Below, piece after piece: positions 36,928 to 44,076 of a stretch of 44,076 nucleotides of DNA (positions are counted from its first letter, which is position 1; the number at the start of each line of letters is the position of its first letter). The position numbers and the translations under genes were made by a program. The DNA is from Vibrionaceae bacterium. Its GTDB lineage: Bacteria; Pseudomonadota; Gammaproteobacteria; Enterobacterales; Vibrionaceae. Location: positions 1-44,076 of the forward strand of contig JAAEZQ010000027.1 in the NCBI GenBank assembly GCA_018222805.1, written 5' to 3'. Below the pieces are notes generated by a model, which saw only the letters and a list, made by a program, of their open reading frames with translations, was not told the DNA's origin and did not search any database.

Positions 36928-37935
36928 TCACTGGTGTGACTTATCTGCCATTGCGTTAGCAATGTCCCAACACAAACGGGCAGCCAATCGTGCAGTTTGA
37001 CTATCGACATCATAATTTGGGTTGTATTCGGCAATATCAGCCAACATCAACTTGTTCTTATAATGAAGAATCCGCTCTAAGAACGGCGCAATCGTGTCGT
37101 AACTTACGCCACGTGCGGCTGGCGCGCTGACACCCGGAGCCGTTGCTGCTGGAAATACGTCTAGATCAATCGTGAGATACAGGTAGTCACAATCGTCGAT
37201 AAAGTGTTGCAGTTGTGTCAGATGGTAGCTGTGGTTCAGGTAACTAAGCTGATGATCTTCGACGTACCACACATTCAATTCGTTGGCTTTCTGGAATAAA
37301 GCCTGAGTATTACTGCTGCGACTGACACCTAAGCAGGCATAGTGGAATGCCCAGTCATTACGTTGGCAAAAGTGATGAATTTGGTTGAATGGTGTACCAG
37401 AGCTTGGCTTCACGTCGGCCATCGGGCTTTCAAAGGCTCGTAGATCGAAGTGAGCATCAAAATTGATAATGCCAATTTTTGGCTTTTTATCCGGATGATT
37501 TGACTTAAAGTAGTCCGCAATTCCCGAGAACGATGACCATGCAATTTCGTGTCCGCCACCAAGTACAATAACCGGAGTGTGGGGTAGTGCTTGCGCAATT
37601 GCACTTGCACAACGAGCCTGACTTTCTTCCAATAAGTCGTCTTCACAAACCACCGTCCCGAGATCATAAATTGGTGTATCTTTGTGCCACGCGAGATTTG
37701 CCAGCGCTCGACGGATTAAGTCTGGAGATTTCTTAGCTCCTACGCGGCCTTTGTTTCTGGCTACACCTGCATCGGTAGCAAAGCCTAATATTGACACGCC
37801 TTGAACCACTTTTTCCAGCTCATGGGCTGACTGATGTTGGACAACATGGTGAATACGTTGGCCAAGCTTTCCGTCTTCAGCATCATGACGGCCTTGCCAG
37901 TGAAATAGCGGATTATGTAGATCTGATTGAGACAT
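36928..37935 (-). CDS. hutG: Formimidoylglutamase
   Basis: Hydrolyses N-formimidoyl-L-glutamate to glutamate and formamide, the last step of histidine degradation. 335 residues from ATG 37935, with GGAGG eight nt upstream. Ureohydrolase (arginase) fold: manganese-binding [19 protein letters not shown] and [10 protein letters not shown], plus [10 protein letters not shown]. The gene starts just 1 nt after the hutI stop, so they are one operon. hutU and hutH are not next to it. Confidence 0.94.
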   Translation of the reverse strand: MSQSDLHNPLFHWQGRHDAEDGKLGQRIHHVVQHQSAHELEKVVQGVSILGFATDAGVARNKGRVGAKKSPDLIRRALANLAWHKDTPIYDLGTVVCEDDLLEESQARCASAIAQALPHTPVIVLGGGHEIAWSSFSGIADYFKSNHPDKKPKIGIINFDAHFDLRAFESPMADVKPSSGTPFNQIHHFCQRNDWAFHYACLGVSRSSNTQALFQKANELNVWYVEDHQLSYLNHSYHLTQLQHFIDDCDYLYLTIDLDVFPAATAPGVSAPAARGVSYDTIAPFLERILHYKNKLMLADIAEYNPNYDVDSQTARLAARLCWDIANAMADKSHQ

Positions 37936-37936
37936 A

Positions 37937-39187
37937 TTAAAGGCCTCCATGTGCAATGTACTCACCATTTACTATACGACCTACCAGACGTTTTGCACCG
38001 ACTTGATAACTCAGATCTGCCGGATGGTCGATATCCCAAATAGAGAAATCGGCATCAAAGCCAACTTTTATCGCTCCTCGATCGCCTTCGTAGCCCAATG
38101 CTTTTGCCGCATGTTGGGTTGCGCCTCGTAGTGCCTCTTGTGGTGTCAGACGGAATAGGGTGCACGCCATATTCATCATCAGGGTCATGTCGGAAAATGG
38201 CGATGTGCCTGGATTAACGTCGGTTGCGATCGCCATCGGTACCTGATGTTTTCTCAGTAACTCGATTGGTGGCAGTTGTGTCTCACGCAAAAAGTAAAAC
38301 GCGCCTGGCAGTAAGGTTGCGACTGTGTTTGATTTGGAAAGCACGATAACGCCTTCTTCATCGAGGAATTCAATATGATCGGCAGAGAGGCCATTGTATT
38401 GTGCCGTAAGCGCGGTACCACCCAGGTTAGAGAGTTGTTCTGTGTGGCCCTTTACTTTTAAGCCGTGTTGTTTTGCAGTGGCAAACACTTTTTCTGTCTG
38501 CGCTAAGTTGAAGCCGATAGACTCACAAAAAACATCGACGCTGGTGGCGAGCTTTTCTTCTGCGACCAGAGGGATGATGTCCTGACAAATATGTTCAATA
38601 TAGTCATCAGCGCGGCCTGCAAACTCCGGAGGTAATGCGTGCGCGGCTAGTAACGTTGTAGTTACCTTCACCTTTCGTTTTTGTTCGAGTGCTTTTGCGG
38701 CACGTAGCATTTTGAGCTCGTCATTGAGCGTCAACCCATAGCCTGATTTCACTTCCACTGAAGTCACGCCACTAGCTAGCAGCCCGTCTAAACGAGGCAG
38801 TGCGAGTTCGACGAGTTGCTCCTCGGTTGCCGCTCTTGTTGCTTTTACTGTTGAGAGAATACCACCGCCTTGTTGTGCGATCTCTTGATACGGCACACCG
38901 TTTAAACGCATCTCGAATTCATTGGCACGATTGCCGGCATAAACGAGGTGAGTATGGCAATCAATCAAGCCCGGCATCATCAATTTGCCTTGTAGATCGA
39001 GACTTTGAGGGTAGTGTTGAGGATCTAGCTGCGACTCGATTTGAGGCTCGTCTTCACCATGTGCACAAGTACTGATGGCGACGATTTTCCCCGATTGAAT
39101 CCCGACACGCGCAGGTGATGTAGGCAGATATCCTGCTTCCCCTTGCGTCATAGTGACCAGACGCGCATTTTCAATCAGCAAGTCCAT
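37937..39187 (-). CDS. hutI: Imidazolonepropionase
   Basis: Hydrolyses 4-imidazolone-5-propanoate to formimidoylglutamate, the third step of histidine degradation. 416 residues, amidohydrolase superfamily. Metal and substrate motifs: [46 protein letters not shown] and [10 protein letters not shown]. First gene of the hutIG unit, preceded by a probable HutC operator at about 39217-39230. Confidence 0.95.
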   Translation of the reverse strand: MDLLIENARLVTMTQGEAGYLPTSPARVGIQSGKIVAISTCAHGEDEPQIESQLDPQHYPQSLDLQGKLMMPGLIDCHTHLVYAGNRANEFEMRLNGVPYQEIAQQGGGILSTVKATRAATEEQLVELALPRLDGLLASGVTSVEVKSGYGLTLNDELKMLRAAKALEQKRKVKVTTTLLAAHALPPEFAGRADDYIEHICQDIIPLVAEEKLATSVDVFCESIGFNLAQTEKVFATAKQHGLKVKGHTEQLSNLGGTALTAQYNGLSADHIEFLDEEGVIVLSKSNTVATLLPGAFYFLRETQLPPIELLRKHQVPMAIATDVNPGTSPFSDMTLMMNMACTLFRLTPQEALRGATQHAAKALGYEGDRGAIKVGFDADFSIWDIDHPADLSYQVGAKRLVGRIVNGEYIAHGGL

Positions 39188-39214
39188 TTCTGTATCCTAT
39201 TTAGTTTGTAGTAT

Positions 39215-39241
39215 TAAATGTATATACAAATATGTATAACA
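39215..39241. promoter_or_regulatory. Probable HutC operator upstream of hutI
   Basis: AATGTATATACAAA (39217-39230) and a second near-copy ending in TATAACAAG give two overlapping TGTATATACA-like sites 30-55 bp before the hutI ATG, resembling HutC sites known in other gamma-proteobacteria. hutC lies just upstream. Confidence 0.65.
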
Positions 39242-39314
39242 AGAAAGTATCAATGACAAGATTGATGTTGTAAAGGTGTGATCGAAGAGTAGGGGGATTG
39301 TTATTCCCGCTGGT

Positions 39315-40022
39315 TTAAATCAGCACTTTTGAACTCAGTTTGTACTTGTTTCCTGGATGGTAGAGTAAGGCGGTACTGACGAGTTTATCTTGGCTCCACG
39401 TTCTGCGATTTAGCAGCAGGCAAGGCTCGTTAGCTTGCATTTTTAGATCAAGCTTTATGCGGCTATCAGGCACAATAGCTTCAACGGTATGCTCGATGGC
39501 ACTGAGTGGGCAGTTATCGGACAAATACTGGTTTGGCGTGATATAAGTGAAGTCTTGGTCCAAGTAACTTGGCGCATATTGGCTATTGACCCAGCGCAGT
39601 TCTAACTGGATTGGCGTGCTGTCTTCATAGTGGATAATTTCACTGTAGAATACGGTGGTTCCAAGCATCACCCCAAGTTTTGTCGCGATTGTCGCATCGG
39701 CTTTTATCGCGATCTGTTTCAGCACCTTGCTGCGATACTGACGGCCGCGCTCACTGACTTCCTGAGCAATATTGCGAATGTCTAACAGTGGCGACTCTGA
39801 TTTCTCAACCGGATCACAGACAAATGTGCCAAGTCTCGGGCGACGTTGAAGCCTGCCTTCGTTAACGAGATCTCGAATCGCTTTATTCACGGTCATTCTA
39901 CTGACATCAAATTGTTCGGTTAACTCGAACTCGGTTGCGATGCGTTGTCCTGTCATCCACTCTCCAGATTCAATCTTATCGAGGATAAATTGTTTGATTT
40001 GCATGTAGAGTGGCGCAGACAT
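39315..40022 (-). CDS. hutC: Histidine utilisation repressor HutC (GntR family)
   Basis: 235 residues. N-terminal GntR winged helix (about 1-70: PLYMQIKQFILDKIESGEW, FDVSRMTVNKAIRDLVNEGR) and a UTRA effector domain (about 90-230) that in HutC binds urocanate. The SD AAGGGG is directly upstream. It is on the same strand as hutI, 127 bp upstream of it, and likely represses the hut genes and itself; a partial TATACAAA-type site occurs near 40044. Confidence 0.92.
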   Translation of the reverse strand: MSAPLYMQIKQFILDKIESGEWMTGQRIATEFELTEQFDVSRMTVNKAIRDLVNEGRLQRRPRLGTFVCDPVEKSESPLLDIRNIAQEVSERGRQYRSKVLKQIAIKADATIATKLGVMLGTTVFYSEIIHYEDSTPIQLELRWVNSQYAPSYLDQDFTYITPNQYLSDNCPLSAIEHTVEAIVPDSRIKLDLKMQANEPCLLLNRRTWSQDKLVSTALLYHPGNKYKLSSKVLI

Positions 40023-40287
40023 AATGATTCCCCTTTAATTGACTATACAAATACTGCTTAATTTAAGTGAAAATAGCAAATAGTTCTCTCAAAGTGGTAT
40101 CAGTACGGCTGGTTTAGTCACAGTACTGCGTGAGCTACTTTGATGTCTAATGTGGGAGCCAGTGTGGCTATTTTTCATCGATAAGGGAAATAGCCCGGAT
40201 TCTCGATGTCTATGACTTGAAGCGCACGAAGCAATTGTGTAAACAGATCACAATCACAATAAAAATGATAGAGACGTAAGGGAAGAA

Positions 40288-41031
40288 ATGTTTAAAAAGT
40301 TAAAAGCATCATTAGGTATTGGTTCGGCAAAAGTGGATACCATCTTGGATGAGATGAGTGTTTACCAAGGTGCCATGCTTACAGGGTACGTACACATTAT
40401 TGGTGGCGATGTAGAACAGCGGATAGACGCAATCACGATCAAACTCAATACGGAAATGAAGGTAGAGGTGGATGATAGCGTCAGATATGAGACTTTTACG
40501 CTTGATCAGTTGAAAGCCGTTGAGCCCTTTGTGATTCAAGCCAATGAAGAGAAGCAAGTACCGTTTCAACTGAAGTTACATGATGAAGCTCCAATCACCT
40601 TGGTCAACGCATTAAAAAATCAGTGTCACGTTTGGTTAGAAACCACGTTAGACATTGATTTTGCCATGGACCCACGTGACCGTGACTATATTGAAGTTAA
40701 GCCGTTACCGGTGGTGTCACGCGTCATTCAGTCGATTGAACAAGCAGGATTTACAATGGTAAAAGCTGACGTTGAAAAAGGCTTTTTGCGCGGTGGTTCT
40801 TTCTCGTCACGCTCTGGTATCTATCAGGAACTGGAATTTCGCAATAACGGCTTCATCTCTTCGAAAGAAATTGAACTTTCCTTCATTCTAGAAGGGCAGG
40901 TCATCCACTGTTTAGCTGAAATCGATCGTTCACTGAGCTTGTCTGGCGATCAGTATCGTTCGTTTACTCTGCCAGTCAACGCAACAGATACACAAGTCGC
41001 GGCAGCGCTTGCGCCGATTTTAAGCTTATAA
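40288..41031 (+). CDS. Spo0M/arrestin-like protein
   Basis: 247 residues, all-beta, with the SpoOM signature: FKKLKASLGIGSAKVDTIL at the N-terminus, a long beta-sandwich, and DFAMDPRDRDYIEV with LRGGSFSSRSGIYQELEF further on. The family has an arrestin-like double beta-sandwich; in Bacillus Spo0M affects sporulation control, but its role in Gram-negative bacteria is unclear. GGGAAG lies just upstream of the ATG. It is followed by an inverted repeat at 41065-41097. Confidence 0.88.
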   Translation: MFKKLKASLGIGSAKVDTILDEMSVYQGAMLTGYVHIIGGDVEQRIDAITIKLNTEMKVEVDDSVRYETFTLDQLKAVEPFVIQANEEKQVPFQLKLHDEAPITLVNALKNQCHVWLETTLDIDFAMDPRDRDYIEVKPLPVVSRVIQSIEQAGFTMVKADVEKGFLRGGSFSSRSGIYQELEFRNNGFISSKEIELSFILEGQVIHCLAEIDRSLSLSGDQYRSFTLPVNATDTQVAAALAPILSL

Positions 41032-41064
41032 ATTACCTCGCTGTCTTTACCAGATAAGAAAAAG

Positions 41065-41097
41065 TACCGATATCCAAACAGAAATGCGATATCGGTA
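41065..41097 (+). terminator. Hairpin after the Spo0M-like gene
   Basis: Perfect 10-bp stem TACCGATATC/GATATCGGTA with a 13-nt loop, 33 bp after the stop. The following sequence is only weakly T-rich (TTGTTATCC). Confidence 0.6.
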
Positions 41098-41260
41098 TTG
41101 TTATCCATGTTCCTCGCGCTACCCGTCGCTAGTACCTCAATGGCGGAACTGTCCATTAGATAATTACATCCCGGCACAATTTCGTTCCCCTCAAGAGAGA
41201 CGTCTTATGGTCCCTTAGTTGGATCATGGGTGAAGATTTAATGATAGAGTAAATCGCTCT

Positions 41261-41289
41261 TTGCATTCTAAATGTGAGCTATGTACAAT
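41261..41289 (+). promoter_or_regulatory. thrS: Sigma-70 promoter of thrS
   Basis: TTGCAT (41261-41266) and TACAAT (41284-41289) are separated by exactly 17 bp. Transcription would start near 41296, immediately before the first leader hairpin. Confidence 0.78.
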
Positions 41290-41298
41290 CGGCTGTTC

Positions 41299-41406
41299 CG
41301 ATGATGGTCCGGTATTCGTGTTACCGAGAGGCCTTCATCGACTCTCAACTATTTACCAACAAATAGCTTCTAATTTGAATAACATGTGTTGCTTGGTATG
41401 CAACAC
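41299..41406 (+). promoter_or_regulatory. thrS translational operator with two tRNA-Thr anticodon-arm mimics
   Basis: Hairpin A: stem CGGTA/TACCG (41310-41314 and 41322-41326) with the 7-nt loop TTCGTGT, whose central triplet is CGT (Thr anticodon CGU), on a longer outer stem CGATGA/TCATCG (41299-41340). Hairpin B: 7-bp stem GTGTTGC/GCAACAC (41386-41392 and 41400-41406) with loop TTGGTAT, central triplet GGT (Thr anticodon GGU). B lies just before the SD (AAGGA, 41413-41417). In E. coli, ThrRS represses thrS by binding two anticodon-like domains in the same arrangement. Confidence 0.85.
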
Positions 41407-41423
41407 CACTGTAAGGACATAGC

Positions 41424-43352
41424 ATGCCTATTATTACTCTTCCTGACGGCAGTCAGCGTCAATTTGATAACCCTGTATCTACTATGGAAGTTGCGCAATC
41501 GATCGGTCCTGGTCTTGCTAAAGCAACTATCGCTGGTCGTGTTAACGGTAATCGTGTTGATGCGTGTGATCTAATTGAAGAAGACGCAAGCCTTGAAATC
41601 ATCACAGCAAAAGATGAAGTAGATGGTCTGGAAATCGTTCGTCACTCATGCGCTCACCTCCTTGGTCACGCTCTGAAACAGCTTTACCCACAAGCTAAAA
41701 TGGCGATCGGTCCAACCATCGACAGCGGCTTCTACTACGACATCGACTTAGACGAGTCTCTAACGCAAGAAGATCTTGAGAAGATTGAAAAGCGTATGAA
41801 AGAGCTAGCGAAAACCAAGTACGAAGTTGTTAAGAAAAAAGTAAGCTGGCAGGAAGCGCGTGATACCTTTGAATCACGTGGCGAACCATACAAAGTGGAA
41901 ATCCTAGACGAAAACGTTTCTCGTGACGATCGTCCAGGCCTTTACCACCATGAAGAATACATCGATATGTGTCGTGGCCCTCACGTTCCTAACATGGGCT
42001 TCTGTCAACATTTCACGCTATTGAATGTTGCAGGTGCTTACTGGCGTGGTAACAGCGACAACAAAATGCTTCAGCGTATCTACGGTACCGCTTTCCACGA
42101 TAAGAAAGCGCTAAAAGCTCACCTGACTCGCCTTGAAGAAGCGGCGAAGCGTGACCACCGTAAGATCGGTAAGCAACTAGACTTATTCCATATGCAGCAA
42201 GAAGCACCGGGTATGGTGTTCTGGCATCACAATGGTTGGTCTATCTTCCGTGATCTAGAAGTGTTCGTTCGTGACAAACTAAACGAGTACGATTACCAAG
42301 AAGTTAAAGGTCCTTTAATGATGGACCGTGTTCTTTGGGAACGCTCTGGTCACTGGGACAAATACGCAGATGCAATGTTCACGACTTCTTCTGAGAACCG
42401 TGAATACGCAATTAAGCCTATGAACTGTCCAGGTCACGTGCAGATCTTTAACCAAGGTCTGAAATCGTACCGTGATCTACCGCTACGTATGGCAGAGTTC
42501 GGCTCATGTCACCGTAACGAACCATCAGGTGCACTACACGGTATTATGCGCGTACGTGGCTTTACTCAGGATGATGCTCACATTTTCTGTACTGAGAGCC
42601 AAATCCAAGAAGAAGTCACCAGCTGTATAAAAATGGTGTATGATACGTACCAAACATTTGGTTTCGACAACATCGTCGTGAAGCTGTCTACTCGTCCAGA
42701 AAAGCGTGTAGGTTCGGATGAAATCTGGGATCAATCCGAAGAAGCATTGAAACTGTCTCTAGAATCAATGGAAATTCCATACGAGATTCAAGAAGGCGAG
42801 GGTGCATTCTACGGTCCTAAGATTGAATTCACGCTATACGACTGTCTAGACCGTGCATGGCAATGTGGTACTGTTCAGTTAGACTTCAACCTACCAGGTC
42901 GCTTAGGTGCAACTTATGTAGGTGAAAACAACGAACGTCTTGTTCCGGTAATGATTCACCGTGCAATTCTAGGTTCACTAGAACGTTTCATCGGTATCCT
43001 TATCGAAGAATACGCTGGTTTCTTCCCAACTTGGTTGGCACCAGAACAAGCTGTTCTTATGAATATTACTGATAAACAGTCAGATTATGTTCAAGAAGTA
43101 GTACAAAAATTACAAAAAAGTGGAATTAGAGCTAAAGCGGACTTGAGAAATGAGAAGATTGGCTTTAAAATCCGCGAACACACTTTAAAGCGTGTACCGT
43201 ATATGCTTGTTGTCGGTGACCAAGAAATGGAAGCTGGTGAAATTGCAGTACGTACTCGTAAAGGTAAAGATCTCGGTAAATTTAAGGTGGATGATTTTAT
43301 CTCTTACATCCAAGACGAGATTTCAAGCCGTAAGCTCAATCTGGAGGAATAA
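41424..43352 (+). CDS. thrS: Threonyl-tRNA synthetase
   Basis: 642 residues. TGS domain (1-61), editing domain with HxxxH (H74/H78 in VRHSCAHLL), class II catalytic core (about 240-535) with the zinc-binding Cys at about C335 ([10 protein letters not shown]), motif 2 [15 protein letters not shown] and motif 3 [11 protein letters not shown], and the C-terminal anticodon-binding domain. The gene starts an operon with infC (3-nt gap) and rpmI. Its own product is expected to repress translation through the leader mimics. Confidence 0.98.
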   Translation: MPIITLPDGSQRQFDNPVSTMEVAQSIGPGLAKATIAGRVNGNRVDACDLIEEDASLEIITAKDEVDGLEIVRHSCAHLLGHALKQLYPQAKMAIGPTIDSGFYYDIDLDESLTQEDLEKIEKRMKELAKTKYEVVKKKVSWQEARDTFESRGEPYKVEILDENVSRDDRPGLYHHEEYIDMCRGPHVPNMGFCQHFTLLNVAGAYWRGNSDNKMLQRIYGTAFHDKKALKAHLTRLEEAAKRDHRKIGKQLDLFHMQQEAPGMVFWHHNGWSIFRDLEVFVRDKLNEYDYQEVKGPLMMDRVLWERSGHWDKYADAMFTTSSENREYAIKPMNCPGHVQIFNQGLKSYRDLPLRMAEFGSCHRNEPSGALHGIMRVRGFTQDDAHIFCTESQIQEEVTSCIKMVYDTYQTFGFDNIVVKLSTRPEKRVGSDEIWDQSEEALKLSLESMEIPYEIQEGEGAFYGPKIEFTLYDCLDRAWQCGTVQLDFNLPGRLGATYVGENNERLVPVMIHRAILGSLERFIGILIEEYAGFFPTWLAPEQAVLMNITDKQSDYVQEVVQKLQKSGIRAKADLRNEKIGFKIREHTLKRVPYMLVVGDQEMEAGEIAVRTRKGKDLGKFKVDDFISYIQDEISSRKLNLEE

Positions 43353-43355
43353 GCT

Positions 43356-43907
43356 ATTAAAGGCGGAAGACGCGGCCAACAGCCGGTAAAACAAAACCCA
43401 CACCGTTTAAACGGTGAAATTCGTGGCGTTCGTGAAGTTCGACTAACAGGCGCTGACGGTGAATCAGTTGGTGTTGTATCGATCCAAGAAGCGATTGCTG
43501 CTGCTGAAGAAGCAGGTATGGATCTTGTTGAGATTAGTCCTAACGCTGAGCCGCCAGTTTGTCGTGTGATGGACTACGGTAAATTCCTCTTTGAAAAGAG
43601 CAAGGCTGCGAAAGAGCAGAAGAAGAAGCAAAAGCAGATTCAGATCAAGGAAGTAAAATTCCGACCTGGAACTGATATTGGAGACTACCAGGTAAAACTA
43701 CGCAACCTGGTGCGTTTCCTAGAAGAAGGCAACAAAGTGAAGGTAACAATTCGCTTCCGTGGCCGTGAGATGGCACACCAAGACATCGGTGTCGACGTTC
43801 TAAACCGCTTGAAAGAAGATACTGCAGAACTAGCTGTAGTAGAATCTTTCCCTAGCCGTATTGAAGGTCGTCAGATGATCATGGTGCTAGCCCCTAAAAA
43901 GAAGTAA
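43356..43907 (+). CDS. infC: Translation initiation factor IF-3, AUU start
   Basis: 183 residues starting at ATT 43356. GGAGG (43343-43347) is 8 nt upstream and the frame joins [20 protein letters not shown], the normal IF-3 N-terminus; the first in-frame ATG (43518) would remove about 54 conserved residues. N-domain with [19 protein letters not shown], lysine-rich linker, and C-domain [19 protein letters not shown] to VLAPKKK. The rare AUU codon is the classic autoregulatory start of infC: IF-3 discriminates against it. Confidence 0.97.
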   Translation: MKGGRRGQQPVKQNPHRLNGEIRGVREVRLTGADGESVGVVSIQEAIAAAEEAGMDLVEISPNAEPPVCRVMDYGKFLFEKSKAAKEQKKKQKQIQIKEVKFRPGTDIGDYQVKLRNLVRFLEEGNKVKVTIRFRGREMAHQDIGVDVLNRLKEDTAELAVVESFPSRIEGRQMIMVLAPKKK

Positions 43908-43928
43908 TTAACGGCTCATAAAGTAATT

Positions 43929-43974
43929 AAAACCTAGCCGACTCCTTTTAATAGAAGGTAAGCGGTTGGGTTTT
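43929..43974 (+). promoter_or_regulatory. Long hairpin between infC and rpmI, candidate L20-type control element
   Basis: Stem AAAACCTAGCCG (43929-43940) with CGGTTGGGTTTT (43963-43974), 12 pairs including two wobbles, enclosing a small CCTT/AAGG hairpin and followed by GTTCGCC. It could be a partial terminator or part of the L20 feedback operator known upstream of rpmI in enterobacteria. Confidence 0.5.
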
Positions 43975-44027
43975 GTTCGCCCTAATTACATTGTTTATTA
44001 AACTACTACAATGCGGAGTTATTCATC

Positions 44028-44076
44028 ATGCCTAAGATGAAAACCAACAAAGGTGCTGCTAAGCGTTTCAAGAAAA
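44028..44076 (+). CDS. rpmI: Ribosomal protein L35, 3'-truncated by the window edge
   Basis: Begins MPKMKTNKGAAKRFKK, the exact L35 N-terminus, with CGGAG (44014-44018) nine nt upstream. Only 16 codons are in the window. Expected to be followed by rplT (L20) outside it. Confidence 0.95.
   Translation, partial: MPKMKTNKGAAKRFKK

Larger units (their letters stand above)
41032..41423. other. Intergenic region and leader upstream of thrS
   Basis: 392 bp. In order: the hairpin after the Spo0M-like gene, about 150 bp in which I see nothing, the thrS promoter (41261-41289), and the 127-nt leader with its two anticodon-like hairpins and a small intervening hairpin CTATTT/AAATAG (41349-41366). Confidence 0.7.

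Noticed and set aside
41261..41423. A tRNA gene in the thrS leader
   Set aside because: The two hairpins imitate only anticodon arms; there is no acceptor stem, D arm, T arm or CCA.

Overview
The window is chromosomal DNA of a gamma-proteobacterium, almost certainly a Vibrio. The evidence is the tfoX competence regulator followed by a conserved Vibrio backbone (two-component pair, DUF945 protein, serC, dsdA, cydDC, trxB, a dioxygenase/PLP-enzyme pair, purC, sulA, hutGI/hutC, thrS-infC-rpmI), moderate G+C and enterobacterial-type regulatory sites (LexA, PurR and HutC-like boxes). There is no phage, insertion sequence, integron, CRISPR array, rRNA or tRNA. The window opens inside tfoX and closes inside rpmI.

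Layout. 1-5400: 3' part of tfoX, a small outer-membrane beta-barrel protein, a histidine kinase/response regulator pair and a DUF945 exported protein. 5600-8200: serine metabolism (serC, dsdA). 8250-12800: trxB-cydD-cydC, redox control and cytochrome bd assembly, all on the minus strand. 13170-15050: a two-gene translationally coupled unit of a 2OG-Fe(II) dioxygenase and a class V PLP enzyme of unknown substrate. 15100-20460: a DUF2797 zinc protein, a DASS (INDY-type) transporter, SanA and NAD-malic enzyme, all on the minus strand. 20700-25750: an HrpB-like helicase, a small hypothetical protein and a Tat-exported PhoD-like lipoprotein. 25800-31750: purC with a PurR box, sulA with a LexA box, a small zinc protein, a membrane J-domain protein, an OmpA-like lipoprotein, DUF2786 and DUF3334 (CheX-like) proteins, all on the minus strand. 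31990-35570: YdiJ (D-2-hydroxyglutarate dehydrogenase type) and an ICMT-family methyltransferase. 35640-35830: a decayed LysR-family regulator. 35900-40020: a DUF3581 hotdog-like protein and histidine utilisation genes hutG, hutI, hutC. 40290-44076: a Spo0M-like protein and the translation operon thrS-infC-rpmI.

Most informative for follow-up: (1) the thrS leader holds two hairpins with 7-nt loops that mimic the anticodon arms of tRNA-Thr (CGU and GGU), directly behind a good promoter, which is a readable ThrRS feedback operator; (2) the dioxygenase/PLP-enzyme pair, in which the so-called cysteine desulfurase has no catalytic cysteine; (3) a soluble histidine kinase with a phosphorylation-dead receiver and a cyclic-nucleotide-type domain, paired with a receiver-only protein that looks like its intact paralogue; (4) an orphan plus-strand terminator with mutually exclusive stems between the DASS transporter and sanA. 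Functions come from reading translated sequence against remembered families; no search was run.
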